Below are positions 9,573 through 17,920 of a stretch of DNA of 64,000 bases, piece by piece (position 1 is the stretch's first letter; each line of letters opens with the position of its first letter). The stretch lies in NCBI RefSeq assembly GCF_050529585.1, contig NZ_CP172882.1:2666001-2730000 (forward strand). The letters run 5' to 3'. The notes beneath the pieces are model-generated. The model ran no database searches. It worked only from the letters and a program-made list of their open reading frames with translations, and had not been told where the DNA came from. Both the position numbers and the translations under genes were made by a program. The DNA comes from Enterococcus_D sp050529585 (GTDB lineage: Bacteria; Bacillota; Bacilli; Lactobacillales; Enterococcaceae).

Positions 9573-10478
9573 TTATCGTTTTACACGTAAAAATTTGAAT
9601 TGGATTGCAGAAATAATCATGATACAGATACCTAAAACGACTGCCATTGCTGAAGCAATCCCTGCAATCGATTGACCTGATCCGAAGGCGTTTTGTTGTA
9701 TATACATAAGCAAGACACGCGTCGAATTATTGGGACCGCCACCAGTTAACATCAATGGTTGCCCATACACATTAAATTGAGCAATTGTCGTCATCACCAC
9801 TGTATACAAAATCTGTCCACGAATCGATGGTAATGTGATTTTGAAAAACTTCTGCACAGCAGTTGCCCCATCAATATCAGCCGCTTCATAATAGTCTTTG
9901 GGAATGCCGTTCAGTGCTGCTTGGTAAATGATCATATTTCCCCCAATTGTCCACCACACAGTGACCACGACCAACGCAATCCAGGCATATGGCTGCGTGC
10001 TCGTCCATGGTGTGGAGGTATCAAGAATGGAATTGATCGGTCCATAATTTACGTTAAAAACCAATGTCCAAATAATCACAACTGCCGAGATTGCAAAAAG
10101 TGAAGGCATATAAAATATCGACTGAAATATTTTGCTCAAAAAAGGCTTGGTATTTAGCGCAGCAGCCAATAATAAAGGCACTAAAATACAAAATGGTACA
10201 GCACATATGACAAAAATCAATGTATTGGTCAACCCTGTACGCAACTGTGTATAGAATGTCGAATCAGCATCGAAAAACAATTCTTTATAATTATCAAGTC
10301 CCACAAAGGTAGGTGAATTGAATAAATCCCAATCCGTAAAGGAGATGTAAATCCCGAATATAACTGGTATAAGAAAAAATATCGTGAATATGAGTAAATG
10401 AGGCGCGACAAATAGCCACGCAGTCCATTCTTTAGTTGTTGCTTTCTTTGCCTTTATTTCTTCCATCGACGTGATCAT
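9573..10478 (-). CDS. ABC sugar transporter permease, MalF type
   Basis: This is the second CUT1 permease, 301 aa, with six predicted helices and a long N-terminal cytosolic part. Its EAA loop reads YYEAADIDGATAVQKFFKI near residue 200, and the family segment TGGGPNNSTRVL follows near residue 255. It pairs with the MalG-type subunit to form the membrane channel. The start MITSMEEIK follows GGGAG at about 11 bp. It is separated from the binding-protein gene by a hairpin terminator at 10507-10540, so it is expected to be expressed at a lower level than that gene. Confidence 0.93.
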   Translation of the reverse strand: MITSMEEIKAKKATTKEWTAWLFVAPHLLIFTIFFLIPVIFGIYISFTDWDLFNSPTFVGLDNYKELFFDADSTFYTQLRTGLTNTLIFVICAVPFCILVPLLLAAALNTKPFLSKIFQSIFYMPSLFAISAVVIIWTLVFNVNYGPINSILDTSTPWTSTQPYAWIALVVVTVWWTIGGNMIIYQAALNGIPKDYYEAADIDGATAVQKFFKITLPSIRGQILYTVVMTTIAQFNVYGQPLMLTGGGPNNSTRVLLMYIQQNAFGSGQSIAGIASAMAVVLGICIMIISAIQFKFLRVKR

Positions 10479-10501
10479 ACATCATCATGCTCCCTTTCTG
10501 A

Positions 10502-10540
10502 ATAAAAACGGTATCAGCACAGAACCAAGCTGATACCGTT
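10502..10540 (-). terminator. Internal attenuating terminator between binding protein and permeases
   Basis: A perfect 12-bp inverted repeat AACGGTATCAGC/GCTGATACCGTT with a 10-nt loop is followed on the minus strand by TTTTTATTC. Its position after the solute-binding gene is typical of a partial terminator that gives excess binding protein. Confidence 0.8.
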
Positions 10541-10563
10541 CATTTTTATTCTTTGCACTTTTT

Positions 10564-11829
10564 TTATTTGTTCGAACTATCTTTCTCAATCTTATCAGCT
10601 ACTTCTTTTTGCATGCCAGAAGTGAAATCATCGATTTCTTGTTTACCAAAAATCGTGTCAAAACCATGTGCATCCAAGTATTCAGCCACATATCCGTTAT
10701 ATTTATAATCAAAAATACTTAATGTTGCTTGTTGTTCAGGTGTTGAGATGAAAATAGATTGCGGCATTTCTTGATATTCTTCATCGTCCAAAATTGCCAA
10801 TGAAGCTGGGTTTTGGCCGGCTTTTGCCCATTCAAGAGAGTTGGTACGAAGCCATTCTAAGAAATCCATGATGCCTTTTTCTTTTTCATCTGTACGTTCA
10901 TCGCTATTAAAGCGAACAAATTGATGAGAAGAAGCCCAATTGACTGTTTCATTTAAATCATCAGATAATTGAGGTGAATTGGTTAAGCCCCATTCAAACT
11001 CAGCATCTTTCAAATTGTTTTGCAACCAAATTCCTTCTGGGAAAAAGATCAGTTTCCCAGCTAGGAATAATTGCGTTGGATCTTCCCCATCTTTTGTTGT
11101 CACACCTTCGTCATACAATTCTTTCCATAATCCAATCGCATCCTTAGCAGCTTGCGTATCTAAAGTTGGATCTGTTCCATTTTCTGTCAATTCTCCACCA
11201 TATTGTTTCATTAAGGACAAAAAGTTAGGTTTGACCCATGTAATGGCTACGCCTCTGACATCATCTGCAGCTGCCTTCTCACCCGCCTCTTTCATCTCGT
11301 CAAACGTCAAGATATTATCATCTAAGGCACTTGGTGCATATTTTTCCATCAACTCTTTATTGTAGTATGTTCCCCAACTATGAATATCTAATGGCACACT
11401 ATATCGGGAACCATCTAATTCTCCCAAATTCCATGCCTCCGCCACGTAATTGTCCGCATTGATGTTTCCATAATCCCCTAGTAGATCATCATAACTTTCC
11501 AACATGCCATTGTCGTTATATTGCTTGATTCGCTCCGCATGAACAATTGTTAGATCAGGGATATTTTTGCCTGAATTGACTACAGTCGGAATTTTGGTAT
11601 ACATATCAGTTTCTTTTAACGAAACATTCTTGATTTTATATTCGGGATCTGTTTTATTATAAGCATCGATCATTGCCACCATATTTGATCCATCTGCCCC
11701 TGTAAATGGATTCCAAAAAGTGATTTCATTCTTGCTGTTTCCAGAGCTACTAGACGAATTGCCACAACCAACCAAGAGTCCTGCACAGACACCCAACACT
11801 ACCCACTTTGCCATCTTATTCGCTTTCAT
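10564..11829 (-). CDS. ABC sugar transporter solute-binding lipoprotein
   Basis: This is a 421-aa family-1 extracellular solute-binding protein. The signal peptide MKANKMAKWVVLGVCAGLLVGC ends in a lipobox (LVGC), followed by a Ser-rich linker. The body begins EITFWNPFTGADG, typical of sugar-binding proteins of CUT1 importers. I chose ATG 11829 because GGAGG lies 6 bp upstream; the longer frame starting at 11850 includes that site and is unlikely. It is the first gene of the operon that runs to 3283, under a strong sigma-A promoter overlapped by a cre site and flanked by repeated operators. Its ligand is presumably the oligosaccharide cut by the GH43 and GH2 enzymes (inference). Confidence 0.92.
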   Translation of the reverse strand: MKANKMAKWVVLGVCAGLLVGCGNSSSSSGNSKNEITFWNPFTGADGSNMVAMIDAYNKTDPEYKIKNVSLKETDMYTKIPTVVNSGKNIPDLTIVHAERIKQYNDNGMLESYDDLLGDYGNINADNYVAEAWNLGELDGSRYSVPLDIHSWGTYYNKELMEKYAPSALDDNILTFDEMKEAGEKAAADDVRGVAITWVKPNFLSLMKQYGGELTENGTDPTLDTQAAKDAIGLWKELYDEGVTTKDGEDPTQLFLAGKLIFFPEGIWLQNNLKDAEFEWGLTNSPQLSDDLNETVNWASSHQFVRFNSDERTDEKEKGIMDFLEWLRTNSLEWAKAGQNPASLAILDDEEYQEMPQSIFISTPEQQATLSIFDYKYNGYVAEYLDAHGFDTIFGKQEIDDFTSGMQKEVADKIEKDSSNK

Positions 11830-11932
11830 TGTCATCCTCCGTTTTACCAATTAGTTAATTTATTAACAACATTTTCAGCTTTTCGTTTAACCAATCGGTT
11901 TTATTTGATTGTTGTTTCCGTTTACAAAAATA

Positions 11933-11961
11933 AAATTATCACCTATTGCAAACGCTGTCAA
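11933..11961 (-). promoter_or_regulatory. Sigma-A promoter of the sugar operon
   Basis: On the minus strand TTGACA (11961-11956), a 17-bp spacer and TAATTT (11938-11933) form a near-consensus promoter. The expected start near 11926 leaves a leader of about 97 nt that holds two of the four operators. Confidence 0.8.
11946..11961. promoter_or_regulatory. cre site (CcpA) over the divergent promoters
   Basis: TTGCAAACGCTGTCAA matches the cre consensus WTGNAANCGNWNNCAW at every defined position. It covers the -35 of the sugar operon and also a possible -35 (TTGCAA) of the regulator gene, whose -10 would be TATATT at 11970-11975. Glucose repression by CcpA is expected. Confidence 0.75.
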
Positions 11962-12069
11962 TGCTATGATATATTATTCCTATAAAAACAACTGATTGGT
12001 TAACAACATCAAGAGTGTCACTATTAACGCACCATTTTAGATTAACTAAATAGTTAAGGAGAGGGTTAC

Positions 12070-12981
12070 ATGGAACTTGATTTGACGAAGCATTCCCTTG
12101 CAGTTTATGAAGCTTTAGCTAGCGAAACACGTTTAAAAATCATTCATTTTATTGGAAACGAAAAAAAAAGTATTAGCGAAATTGCCAAAGAGTTACAAAT
12201 CAGCAATGCGATTACCACACGCCATGTTCAAAAAATGGAAGATGCTGGATTATTAGATTCTGAAAGAGGAATTGGTTCGAATCGCAATAAAAAAATGGTT
12301 TTCCTTAAAGTTGACGATATCCATATCACATTCCCCGAAAGAATCTATCAAGCATTTAAACTACATTCCACTGACTTGAGTATTGGACATTTTACAGATT
12401 TTTCAGTCAGTCCAACTTGCGGTTTAGCGACAGTCAAAGAAGTTGTTGGCAAATCTGATGACCCTAAGTACTTCTTAGATTCTAATCGAGTCAACGCAGG
12501 GCTACTATGGTTTAGCAAAGGGTTCGTAGAATATAAAATCCCTAATCTTTTGCAAGAATCTGAGTCTGCAGAACTTTTGGAAATCAGTCTTGAATTGGCT
12601 TCAGAATTTCCTTTATCAAATAATATTTGGCCAAGCGATATCTCAATATTCATTAATGATGTCAAAGTCGCTGTTTATACAGTACCAGGCAATTTTTCTG
12701 ACACAAGAGGTCGTTATACCCCATTATGGTGGAATGACCGCTTTAGTCAGTATGGTTTGCTAAAACATATTCGAATCAACAAACTGGATACTGGGATCGA
12801 TGGTGAATCTTACTCAGAAGTCACTATCGATGATTTGCGATTGCACGATTCTCCCTTTATCAAATTACGGTTAGAAATCGAGGAAAACGCAAAAAATAAA
12901 GGTGGGCTCACCTTATTTGGCAAAGGGTTCGGCAACCATAATCAAAATATCCTTGTGAATGTTTATTATTTGGATAATTAA
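12070..12981 (+). CDS. ArsR-type transcriptional regulator with large C-terminal domain
   Basis: The first about 90 residues form a winged helix-turn-helix of the ArsR class (LASETRLKIIHFIGNEKKS, then ISEIAKELQISNAITTRHVQ and a wing near GIGSNRNKK). The remaining about 210 residues are beta-rich and far larger than in metal-sensing ArsR proteins, and no metal-binding Cys cluster is seen, so it probably senses a sugar. The gene is divergent from the sugar operon, and repeated operators lie between them. AAGGAGAGGG precedes ATG 12070. I infer that it controls the operon 3283-11829; the effector is unknown. Confidence 0.85.
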   Translation: MELDLTKHSLAVYEALASETRLKIIHFIGNEKKSISEIAKELQISNAITTRHVQKMEDAGLLDSERGIGSNRNKKMVFLKVDDIHITFPERIYQAFKLHSTDLSIGHFTDFSVSPTCGLATVKEVVGKSDDPKYFLDSNRVNAGLLWFSKGFVEYKIPNLLQESESAELLEISLELASEFPLSNNIWPSDISIFINDVKVAVYTVPGNFSDTRGRYTPLWWNDRFSQYGLLKHIRINKLDTGIDGESYSEVTIDDLRLHDSPFIKLRLEIEENAKNKGGLTLFGKGFGNHNQNILVNVYYLDN

Positions 12982-12987
12982 AAAATA

Positions 12988-13014
12988 AGCCTCTAGGTCA
13001 TATGCCTAGAGGCT
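12988..13014 (+). terminator. Terminator-like hairpin after the ArsR-type regulator
   Basis: A perfect 10-bp stem AGCCTCTAGG/CCTAGAGGCT with a 7-nt loop lies 7 bp after the stop. The following tract (CTTCGTGTCT) is poor in T, so termination may be weak. Confidence 0.55.
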
Positions 13015-13062
13015 CTTCGTGTCTCTCGATATCAATTAGATAATCGCGTATAAACATTTTAG

Positions 13063-13102
13063 AACAAAAAAAATCACACACCTCTATAAAGATATGTGAT
13101 TT
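13063..13102 (-). terminator. Terminator of the Gfo/ThuA operon
   Basis: On the minus strand AAATCACA...TGTGATTT forms an 8-bp stem followed by a T-run. It lies 11 bp after the stop codon of the last operon gene at 13113. Confidence 0.75.
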
Positions 13103-13112
13103 ATATTACTCT

Positions 13113-14141
13113 TTATGCACTTGCAAATATTCGCTCGATCAGCAACATCACCTGACGAACTTCTTCATTTTTAACGATTGGTTCTGCTTGATTGCGAACC
13201 ACATGATAAAAGTTTTTATAAAACGGTTCAAAATCTGCTTCTGCTGTTGGAAACGGGATTTTTTCTGCTGCTAGTTCTGACGGCGGCGCCATTGTTTTGG
13301 TCAAGCCAACACCAGCTTGGACTGGTTTTGGTGCTGCCACATCTTCACGGCCTGTCGCTCTGACCAGCTCACCATTTAACGACCAATCCGTTATCGTGCC
13401 TGTTCCTTCAGTCCCTTTGATATACCAACGTGGCAGCTGAGTGTAGTTGGAGGTTCCCACTTCAACGATGGCTTTTACACCATTCTCGAAAGTGATCAAA
13501 CTGAAAAATCCATCGTCCACTTCTTCGCCTAACACATAACTTAAATCTGCTTTGACATCTTTGACTGGGCTATCAACTAGCCATAACAGTTGATCCAGCA
13601 AGTGAACGCCCCAGTCTAATAGCATGCCGCCGCCTTGTTTTTTGACATGTCGCCAATCCCCTGGTATCCCATTGGCACCTTGGACCCGTGACTCTAATTG
13701 GAACAAATCTCCGATTTGTCCGTTGCGATACAATTCCCGTACAATCAAGAAGTCGGGATCCCAACGCCGGTTTTGGTGTACCATAAAGGTATTGCCTGTT
13801 TCCTTGGCTACTGCCACGATTTCATCCAATTCGGCGACATTTAGCGCAACAGGTTTTTCACATACAACATGCTTGCCTGCTCTTAGCGCTGCAATCGACA
13901 AGTCTTTATGCAAATCGTTTGGTGTTGCAATCAGTAACGCTTCGATGGTTTCATCGGCTAATACTTCTTCATAGCTCTTAAATATTTTGTGGCCTTTTTC
14001 TTGTGAAATGGCTTGTCGTTCTTCTGAAATATCGTAGGTACCTACGATATGGATTCGTTCATTTTCATTCGGCATGATATTGTGGACATGGTACGCACCC
14101 ATGCCGCCATAACCGATTACTGCAAAGTTGATTGCACTCAT
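13113..14141 (-). CDS. Gfo/Idh/MocA family oxidoreductase
   Basis: This 342-aa NAD(P)-dependent dehydrogenase has an N-terminal Rossmann fold (GYGGMGAYHV near residue 10), the conserved EKP motif in HVVCEKPVAL near residue 95, and the substrate-side GxH motif in LLDWGVHLLDQ near residue 175. The start at 14141 (MSAINF) is chosen because AAGGAAGGATCC lies just upstream; the frame from 14177 runs through that site. It is the last gene of a five-gene operon with a second family member, two TIM-barrel proteins and a ThuA-like protein. Family members oxidise sugars or inositols, and some make 3-keto-glycosides. The substrate is unknown. Confidence 0.92.
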   Translation of the reverse strand: MSAINFAVIGYGGMGAYHVHNIMPNENERIHIVGTYDISEERQAISQEKGHKIFKSYEEVLADETIEALLIATPNDLHKDLSIAALRAGKHVVCEKPVALNVAELDEIVAVAKETGNTFMVHQNRRWDPDFLIVRELYRNGQIGDLFQLESRVQGANGIPGDWRHVKKQGGGMLLDWGVHLLDQLLWLVDSPVKDVKADLSYVLGEEVDDGFFSLITFENGVKAIVEVGTSNYTQLPRWYIKGTEGTGTITDWSLNGELVRATGREDVAAPKPVQAGVGLTKTMAPPSELAAEKIPFPTAEADFEPFYKNFYHVVRNQAEPIVKNEEVRQVMLLIERIFASA

Positions 14142-14164
14142 TTTTTTGGATCCTTCCTTTCTTC

Positions 14165-15133
14165 TTATACCCACCACATAGAGGATGCTTCTTCGCGGAT
14201 CATGATTGTTTTTAGATTACTGATCGCGCGGTTCAGTCCTTCATCGATGGACATGATTGGATCTTCATGTTCGATACTCAATACATAGTCATAGCCATAA
14301 ATACGCAATGCTGAAATAATATCTGACCAAACTTGCAAGCTATGTCCGCAACCGACTGAACGGAAAGTCCAAGCTCGGGTTTTGACATTGCTGTATGGCT
14401 GCATGTCTGTCAAGCCGTGCATGTTGATATTGTCTTGATCCAAGTAGGTATCTTTGGCATGGAAGTGATGGATCGCATCTGCTTCCCCTAAGATTTTGAC
14501 TGCTGCTACTGGATCGATTCCTTGCCACCACAAATGACTTGGATCAAGATTACAACCAATCGCTTTTCCGGCTGCATCGCGTAGTTTCAGCATGGTATAA
14601 GGCGTATGCGCTAAGAAACCGCCATGTAATTCAATCCCGATCTTCACCCCGGCAGCTTCCGCTTCTTGGTTGATGCCTTTCCAATAAGGAATCAATTTCT
14701 GCTCCCATTGGTAATTATAGTTGTCATCATATTCCGTTGGCCAAGGCAATACAGGCCAATTGACTTGCGTGTCTGTCGCATTCCCACCGGACACACCAGA
14801 AAAACCGTTTACCACTGGTACATGCATCAAACTTGCTAGTTTGATGGTTTTGCGCAACAATTCATCTGCTTCTTGGGCTTCATTTTTTAGCGGTGAAATC
14901 GGGTTATTGTGACAGCTCAATGCAGAAATCGATAAGCCTTTATCCGCTAATTTTGCTAAGTATTCTTTGCGGTCACTTTCGCTGGCCAACAGTTTATCAA
15001 TATCCAAATGAGCATTGCCTGGTGAGCCGCCCGTGCCGATTTCAACTGTTTGCAAGCCTTTTTTGGCAACTTCATCGATCATTTCTTCAAAACTTAATTG
15101 ATTGAATAGCGGTGTGAATACGCCTAATTTCAT
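14165..15133 (-). CDS. Sugar phosphate isomerase/epimerase-fold protein
   Basis: This 322-aa protein has the AP-endonuclease-2 TIM-barrel fold. The four usual metal ligands can be placed: Glu in KIGIELHGG, Asp in CNLDPSHL, His in HHFHAKD and Glu in LSIEHEDP. The segment CHNNPISPL is also characteristic. It may be an isomerase, epimerase or a lyase acting on a keto-sugar. Its start overlaps the stop of the ThuA-like gene by 4 bp, so translation is coupled, and the Gfo dehydrogenase follows 23 bp later. The precise reaction cannot be told. Confidence 0.9.
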   Translation of the reverse strand: MKLGVFTPLFNQLSFEEMIDEVAKKGLQTVEIGTGGSPGNAHLDIDKLLASESDRKEYLAKLADKGLSISALSCHNNPISPLKNEAQEADELLRKTIKLASLMHVPVVNGFSGVSGGNATDTQVNWPVLPWPTEYDDNYNYQWEQKLIPYWKGINQEAEAAGVKIGIELHGGFLAHTPYTMLKLRDAAGKAIGCNLDPSHLWWQGIDPVAAVKILGEADAIHHFHAKDTYLDQDNINMHGLTDMQPYSNVKTRAWTFRSVGCGHSLQVWSDIISALRIYGYDYVLSIEHEDPIMSIDEGLNRAISNLKTIMIREEASSMWWV

Positions 15134-15849
15134 TTTGCTTCCTCCTCTAATGCTTGAAAGTGTCCATAATAAGGGTAGCTGTTTTCAGTCGGTGCACACC
15201 AACGGGCAGCATTTTTGATCACTTTTTGGACTTTTTCATTATAATAACTTGGGAACGTTTCATGCCCAGGTTGGAAATAGAAGATTTTTCCATTGCCGCG
15301 ACGGAATGTGCAGCCGCTGCGGAAGACTTCTCCGCCTGGGAACCAACTAACAAATATCAATTCATCTGGTGCAGGAATATCAAAATGCTCCCCGTACATC
15401 TCCTCTTGTTCTAACTCGATATATTCTCCGACCCCTTCAACGATCGGATGGCTTGGATTGACATTCCATACGCGGGCATGGCGGTCATCGACGCGCCATT
15501 TCAAATCACATGAAGTGCCCATCAATGTCTTGAATATTTTTGAAAAATGACCTGAATGCAAGACGATCAATCCCATACCTTCGAGGACGCGCTGATGAAC
15601 CCGCGCAACAATGGCGTCGTCGACTTCATCGTGTGCCATATGTCCCCACCATACCAGTACATCTGTATCGGCTAATACTTGCTCAGTCAGTCCGTGCTCC
15701 GGCTCATCTAAAGTCGCTGTCCGCACCTCGAAATCATCTTCACTTAAAAAAGCTGCGATTTGACCATGGATACCTTCCGGATACATTTTTTGTACCGTTT
15801 CATCGGTTTTCTCATGGCGGTATTCATTCCATACAGTTACATGGATCAT
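15130..15849 (-). CDS. ThuA-like protein
   Basis: This 239-aa protein belongs to the ThuA (trehalose utilisation) family with a class I glutamine amidotransferase-like fold. Visible family blocks are VLVWWGHMAHDEV, LIVLHSGHFSKIF and the C-terminal GKIFYFQPGHETFPSY. In rhizobia ThuA works with the Gfo-type ThuB on trehalose, producing 3-keto sugars. Here it sits between two TIM-barrel genes, overlapping each neighbour by 4 bp (ATGA-type junctions). That tight packing supports a joint pathway. The catalytic role of this family is still poorly known. Confidence 0.88.
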   Translation of the reverse strand: MIHVTVWNEYRHEKTDETVQKMYPEGIHGQIAAFLSEDDFEVRTATLDEPEHGLTEQVLADTDVLVWWGHMAHDEVDDAIVARVHQRVLEGMGLIVLHSGHFSKIFKTLMGTSCDLKWRVDDRHARVWNVNPSHPIVEGVGEYIELEQEEMYGEHFDIPAPDELIFVSWFPGGEVFRSGCTFRRGNGKIFYFQPGHETFPSYYNEKVQKVIKNAARWCAPTENSYPYYGHFQALEEEAK

Positions 15850-16601
15850 TGGTGGACCTCCTCTACAATATCTTTCAGCTGTAAATAATCGATTGCTGTC
15901 GCTTCTAATGGACTATAGGCTTGAAAGGCTTCTTGTTCAACGATCAGCCAGGGCAAATCTAAAGTCTTAGCAGCAATCACATAGTCTTTGATTGGCAAAA
16001 TACCCGAATTGATTTCAGTACTTTCTCTAGGATCTGCTTGCATATCTTTGATGTGGACCAAGCCGACAGCTCCTTGATATGTCTTCAACCATTCCAGTAC
16101 ATCAACGCCAGCAAAGGCCAACCAATACAAATCCGCTTCTAATCGCAGCTGGTCATTGTCTTTGCACAGTACATCGATCATGGATTGACCAGGTACTTCT
16201 GTAAATTCATGGGCGTGGTTATGATAGTACAATGTCATGCCTGCTGCTTGCACTTGTTTGACAATAGCTGTCAGTGAATGGGCAAATGCCTGCCATTTTT
16301 CCAATGAATCAAAACTTGCATAGGGAATCACGATGCGTTGATTGCCAATCATTTGTTCAAATGCCAACGTTTCTGTGATGTTCTCGGGCTGTAACGCTTC
16401 ATACGGAATATGCGATGCAGCTACTTCAAGTTGCAATTTTTCTAGATACGAGGCAATCTCTTCTGCTGAATGATCACCATAACCCGCGAATTCTACGCCA
16501 TCATAGCCAGCTTGTTTTACTGCTTGTAATGCTGCAAAAAAATCTTCTTTGCAGGCATCTTGGATGCTCCAAAGTTGCAAGCCGATTTTGGGTTTTGTCA
16601 T
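15846..16601 (-). CDS. Sugar phosphate isomerase/epimerase-fold protein
   Basis: This 251-aa TIM-barrel protein is a shorter relative of the one at 14165-15133. The opening KIGLQLWSIQDACKEDF and GYDGVEFAGYGDHSAEEI are typical. Likely metal ligands are in YYHNHAHEF, RLEADLYWLAFAG, VGLVHIKDMQ and LIVEQEAF. It is 33 bp downstream of a Gfo dehydrogenase and overlaps the ThuA-like gene by 4 bp. Two such proteins with two Gfo enzymes suggest paired oxidation and elimination/isomerisation steps. AGGAGG lies before ATG 16601. Confidence 0.9.
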   Translation of the reverse strand: MTKPKIGLQLWSIQDACKEDFFAALQAVKQAGYDGVEFAGYGDHSAEEIASYLEKLQLEVAASHIPYEALQPENITETLAFEQMIGNQRIVIPYASFDSLEKWQAFAHSLTAIVKQVQAAGMTLYYHNHAHEFTEVPGQSMIDVLCKDNDQLRLEADLYWLAFAGVDVLEWLKTYQGAVGLVHIKDMQADPRESTEINSGILPIKDYVIAAKTLDLPWLIVEQEAFQAYSPLEATAIDYLQLKDIVEEVHQ

Positions 16602-16634
16602 GTACGCTCCTCCATTATATTTGGTTGCGAATCT

Positions 16635-17711
16635 TTAGCCTAAATATACAGGCTCACCAGTATTGGATGATTTGTAGATTGCTTCTAGAATCTCGGTCAC
16701 TACCATCGCTTCTTCTGGTTTCACGACTGGTTCAGTATCGTTGATGATCGCATTGATCCATGATTGGGCTTCTAAGATTTCTGGTGTTTCACCAGTACCT
16801 TCATAAAAATCAACCCCGCCAGTTTCCAATTCGATATTCTTTTCATATAACAAGCTATGGTCCTCACCATTGATGGTTAAGCCATTGTTCATATCTGCAC
16901 CGGCTTTGCTGCCAATCAATGTTGTTTTGGCTTCTTTGACATCCAAACTGTTCAAAGCCCAGCTTGCTTCAAGGAAAATCGTTGCGCCATTTTCCATCAC
17001 AACAAATCCAAAGGCAGAATCTTCAACAGAAAATTTCTCTGGATCCCATGAGCCCCATGCGTTGGCTGCATTTTTGGTTTGTGACAATTCATGATAGGCC
17101 TTGCCAACAACGAATTTCGGTTTGTAATTGTTCATCATCCATAACGTCAAGTCTAATGCGTGGGTACCGATATCGATCAATGGGCCGCCGCCTTGGGCTT
17201 CTTCATCTAGGAAAACACCCCAAGTAGGCACTGCACGACGACGGATCGCATGGGCTTTACCAAAGTAGATATTGCCCAGTTGTCCTTCTGAACATACCTC
17301 ATGCAGATAGCGAGAATCTTTTCTGAATCGGTTTTGGTAGCCGATGGTTAATTTTTTGCCCGTCCGATTGGCCGCTTCGATCATTGCTTTGGCTTCTTCA
17401 GTCGTTTTGGCCATTGGTTTTTCACACATCACGTGACAATCTGCTTCTAAAGCTGCGATCGACAATTCCGCATGAGAAGCATTTGGTGTACATACGTGGA
17501 TCACATCAAGGTCGGCTTGCGCCAGCATTTCTTGATAGTCGCTGAACACTTGTGCATCTTCCGTTCCAAAAATAGCTTTCGCTTCAACCGCACGTTCAAC
17601 GATCAAATCACAAAAAGCCACCATTTCTACTTCTGCAACTTGTGACAATGCCGGCATATGTTTGCCATTTGCAATTCCGCCACACCCAATGATTCCAACT
17701 TTAACTGTCAT
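16635..17711 (-). CDS. Gfo/Idh/MocA family oxidoreductase
   Basis: This 358-aa NAD(P)-dependent dehydrogenase shows GIIGCGGIANGKH at the N-terminus, the CEKPMAKT motif near residue 95 and the GxH motif in LIDIGTHALDLTLW near residue 180. It is the first gene of the five-gene operon that ends at 13113 and is only distantly similar to the other Gfo gene there. CAGGAGG precedes ATG 17711. The AraC-type regulator gene lies 209 bp upstream on the same strand behind its own terminator, so the operon should have its own promoter in that gap. Confidence 0.93.
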   Translation of the reverse strand: MTVKVGIIGCGGIANGKHMPALSQVAEVEMVAFCDLIVERAVEAKAIFGTEDAQVFSDYQEMLAQADLDVIHVCTPNASHAELSIAALEADCHVMCEKPMAKTTEEAKAMIEAANRTGKKLTIGYQNRFRKDSRYLHEVCSEGQLGNIYFGKAHAIRRRAVPTWGVFLDEEAQGGGPLIDIGTHALDLTLWMMNNYKPKFVVGKAYHELSQTKNAANAWGSWDPEKFSVEDSAFGFVVMENGATIFLEASWALNSLDVKEAKTTLIGSKAGADMNNGLTINGEDHSLLYEKNIELETGGVDFYEGTGETPEILEAQSWINAIINDTEPVVKPEEAMVVTEILEAIYKSSNTGEPVYLG

Positions 17712-17883
17712 AACTTTCCTCCTGAAAACGCTTTTTATTTTCTATAGGCTCATTATAACGAAACCATCAAACAACTTCTTCCCAATTTCCATGGAAAAAA
17801 TTCCCGAAATTTATCTTATGGAATTCTCACAAAAAAACGCCGATCTTCAAATAACTATCGTTAAAAAAATAACTGCTAATGAA

Positions 17884-17919
17884 AAACGACCCACTGCAGA
17901 TATACAGGAGTCGTTTATT
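17884..17919 (-). terminator. Terminator after the AraC-type regulator
   Basis: On the minus strand AAACGAC...GTCGTTT with an inner CTG/CAG pairing is followed by TTTTC. It begins within a few bases of the regulator stop at 17921. Confidence 0.65.
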
Positions 17920-17920
17920 T

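Larger units (their letters stand above)
11845..12055. promoter_or_regulatory. Four-copy operator AAC-N6-GTT between the sugar operon and its ArsR-type regulator
   Basis: Four related 12-bp partial palindromes lie in this intergenic region: TACCAATTAGTT (11845-11856), AACCAATCGGTT (11889-11900), AACTGATTGGTT (11990-12001) and AACTAAATAGTT (12044-12055). The flanks often extend to TTAAC...GTTAA. Two lie in the leader of the binding-protein mRNA and two on the regulator side, the last just before the regulator's ribosome binding site. The layout suggests binding by the adjacent ArsR-type protein with control of both directions and autoregulation (inference). Confidence 0.7.
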
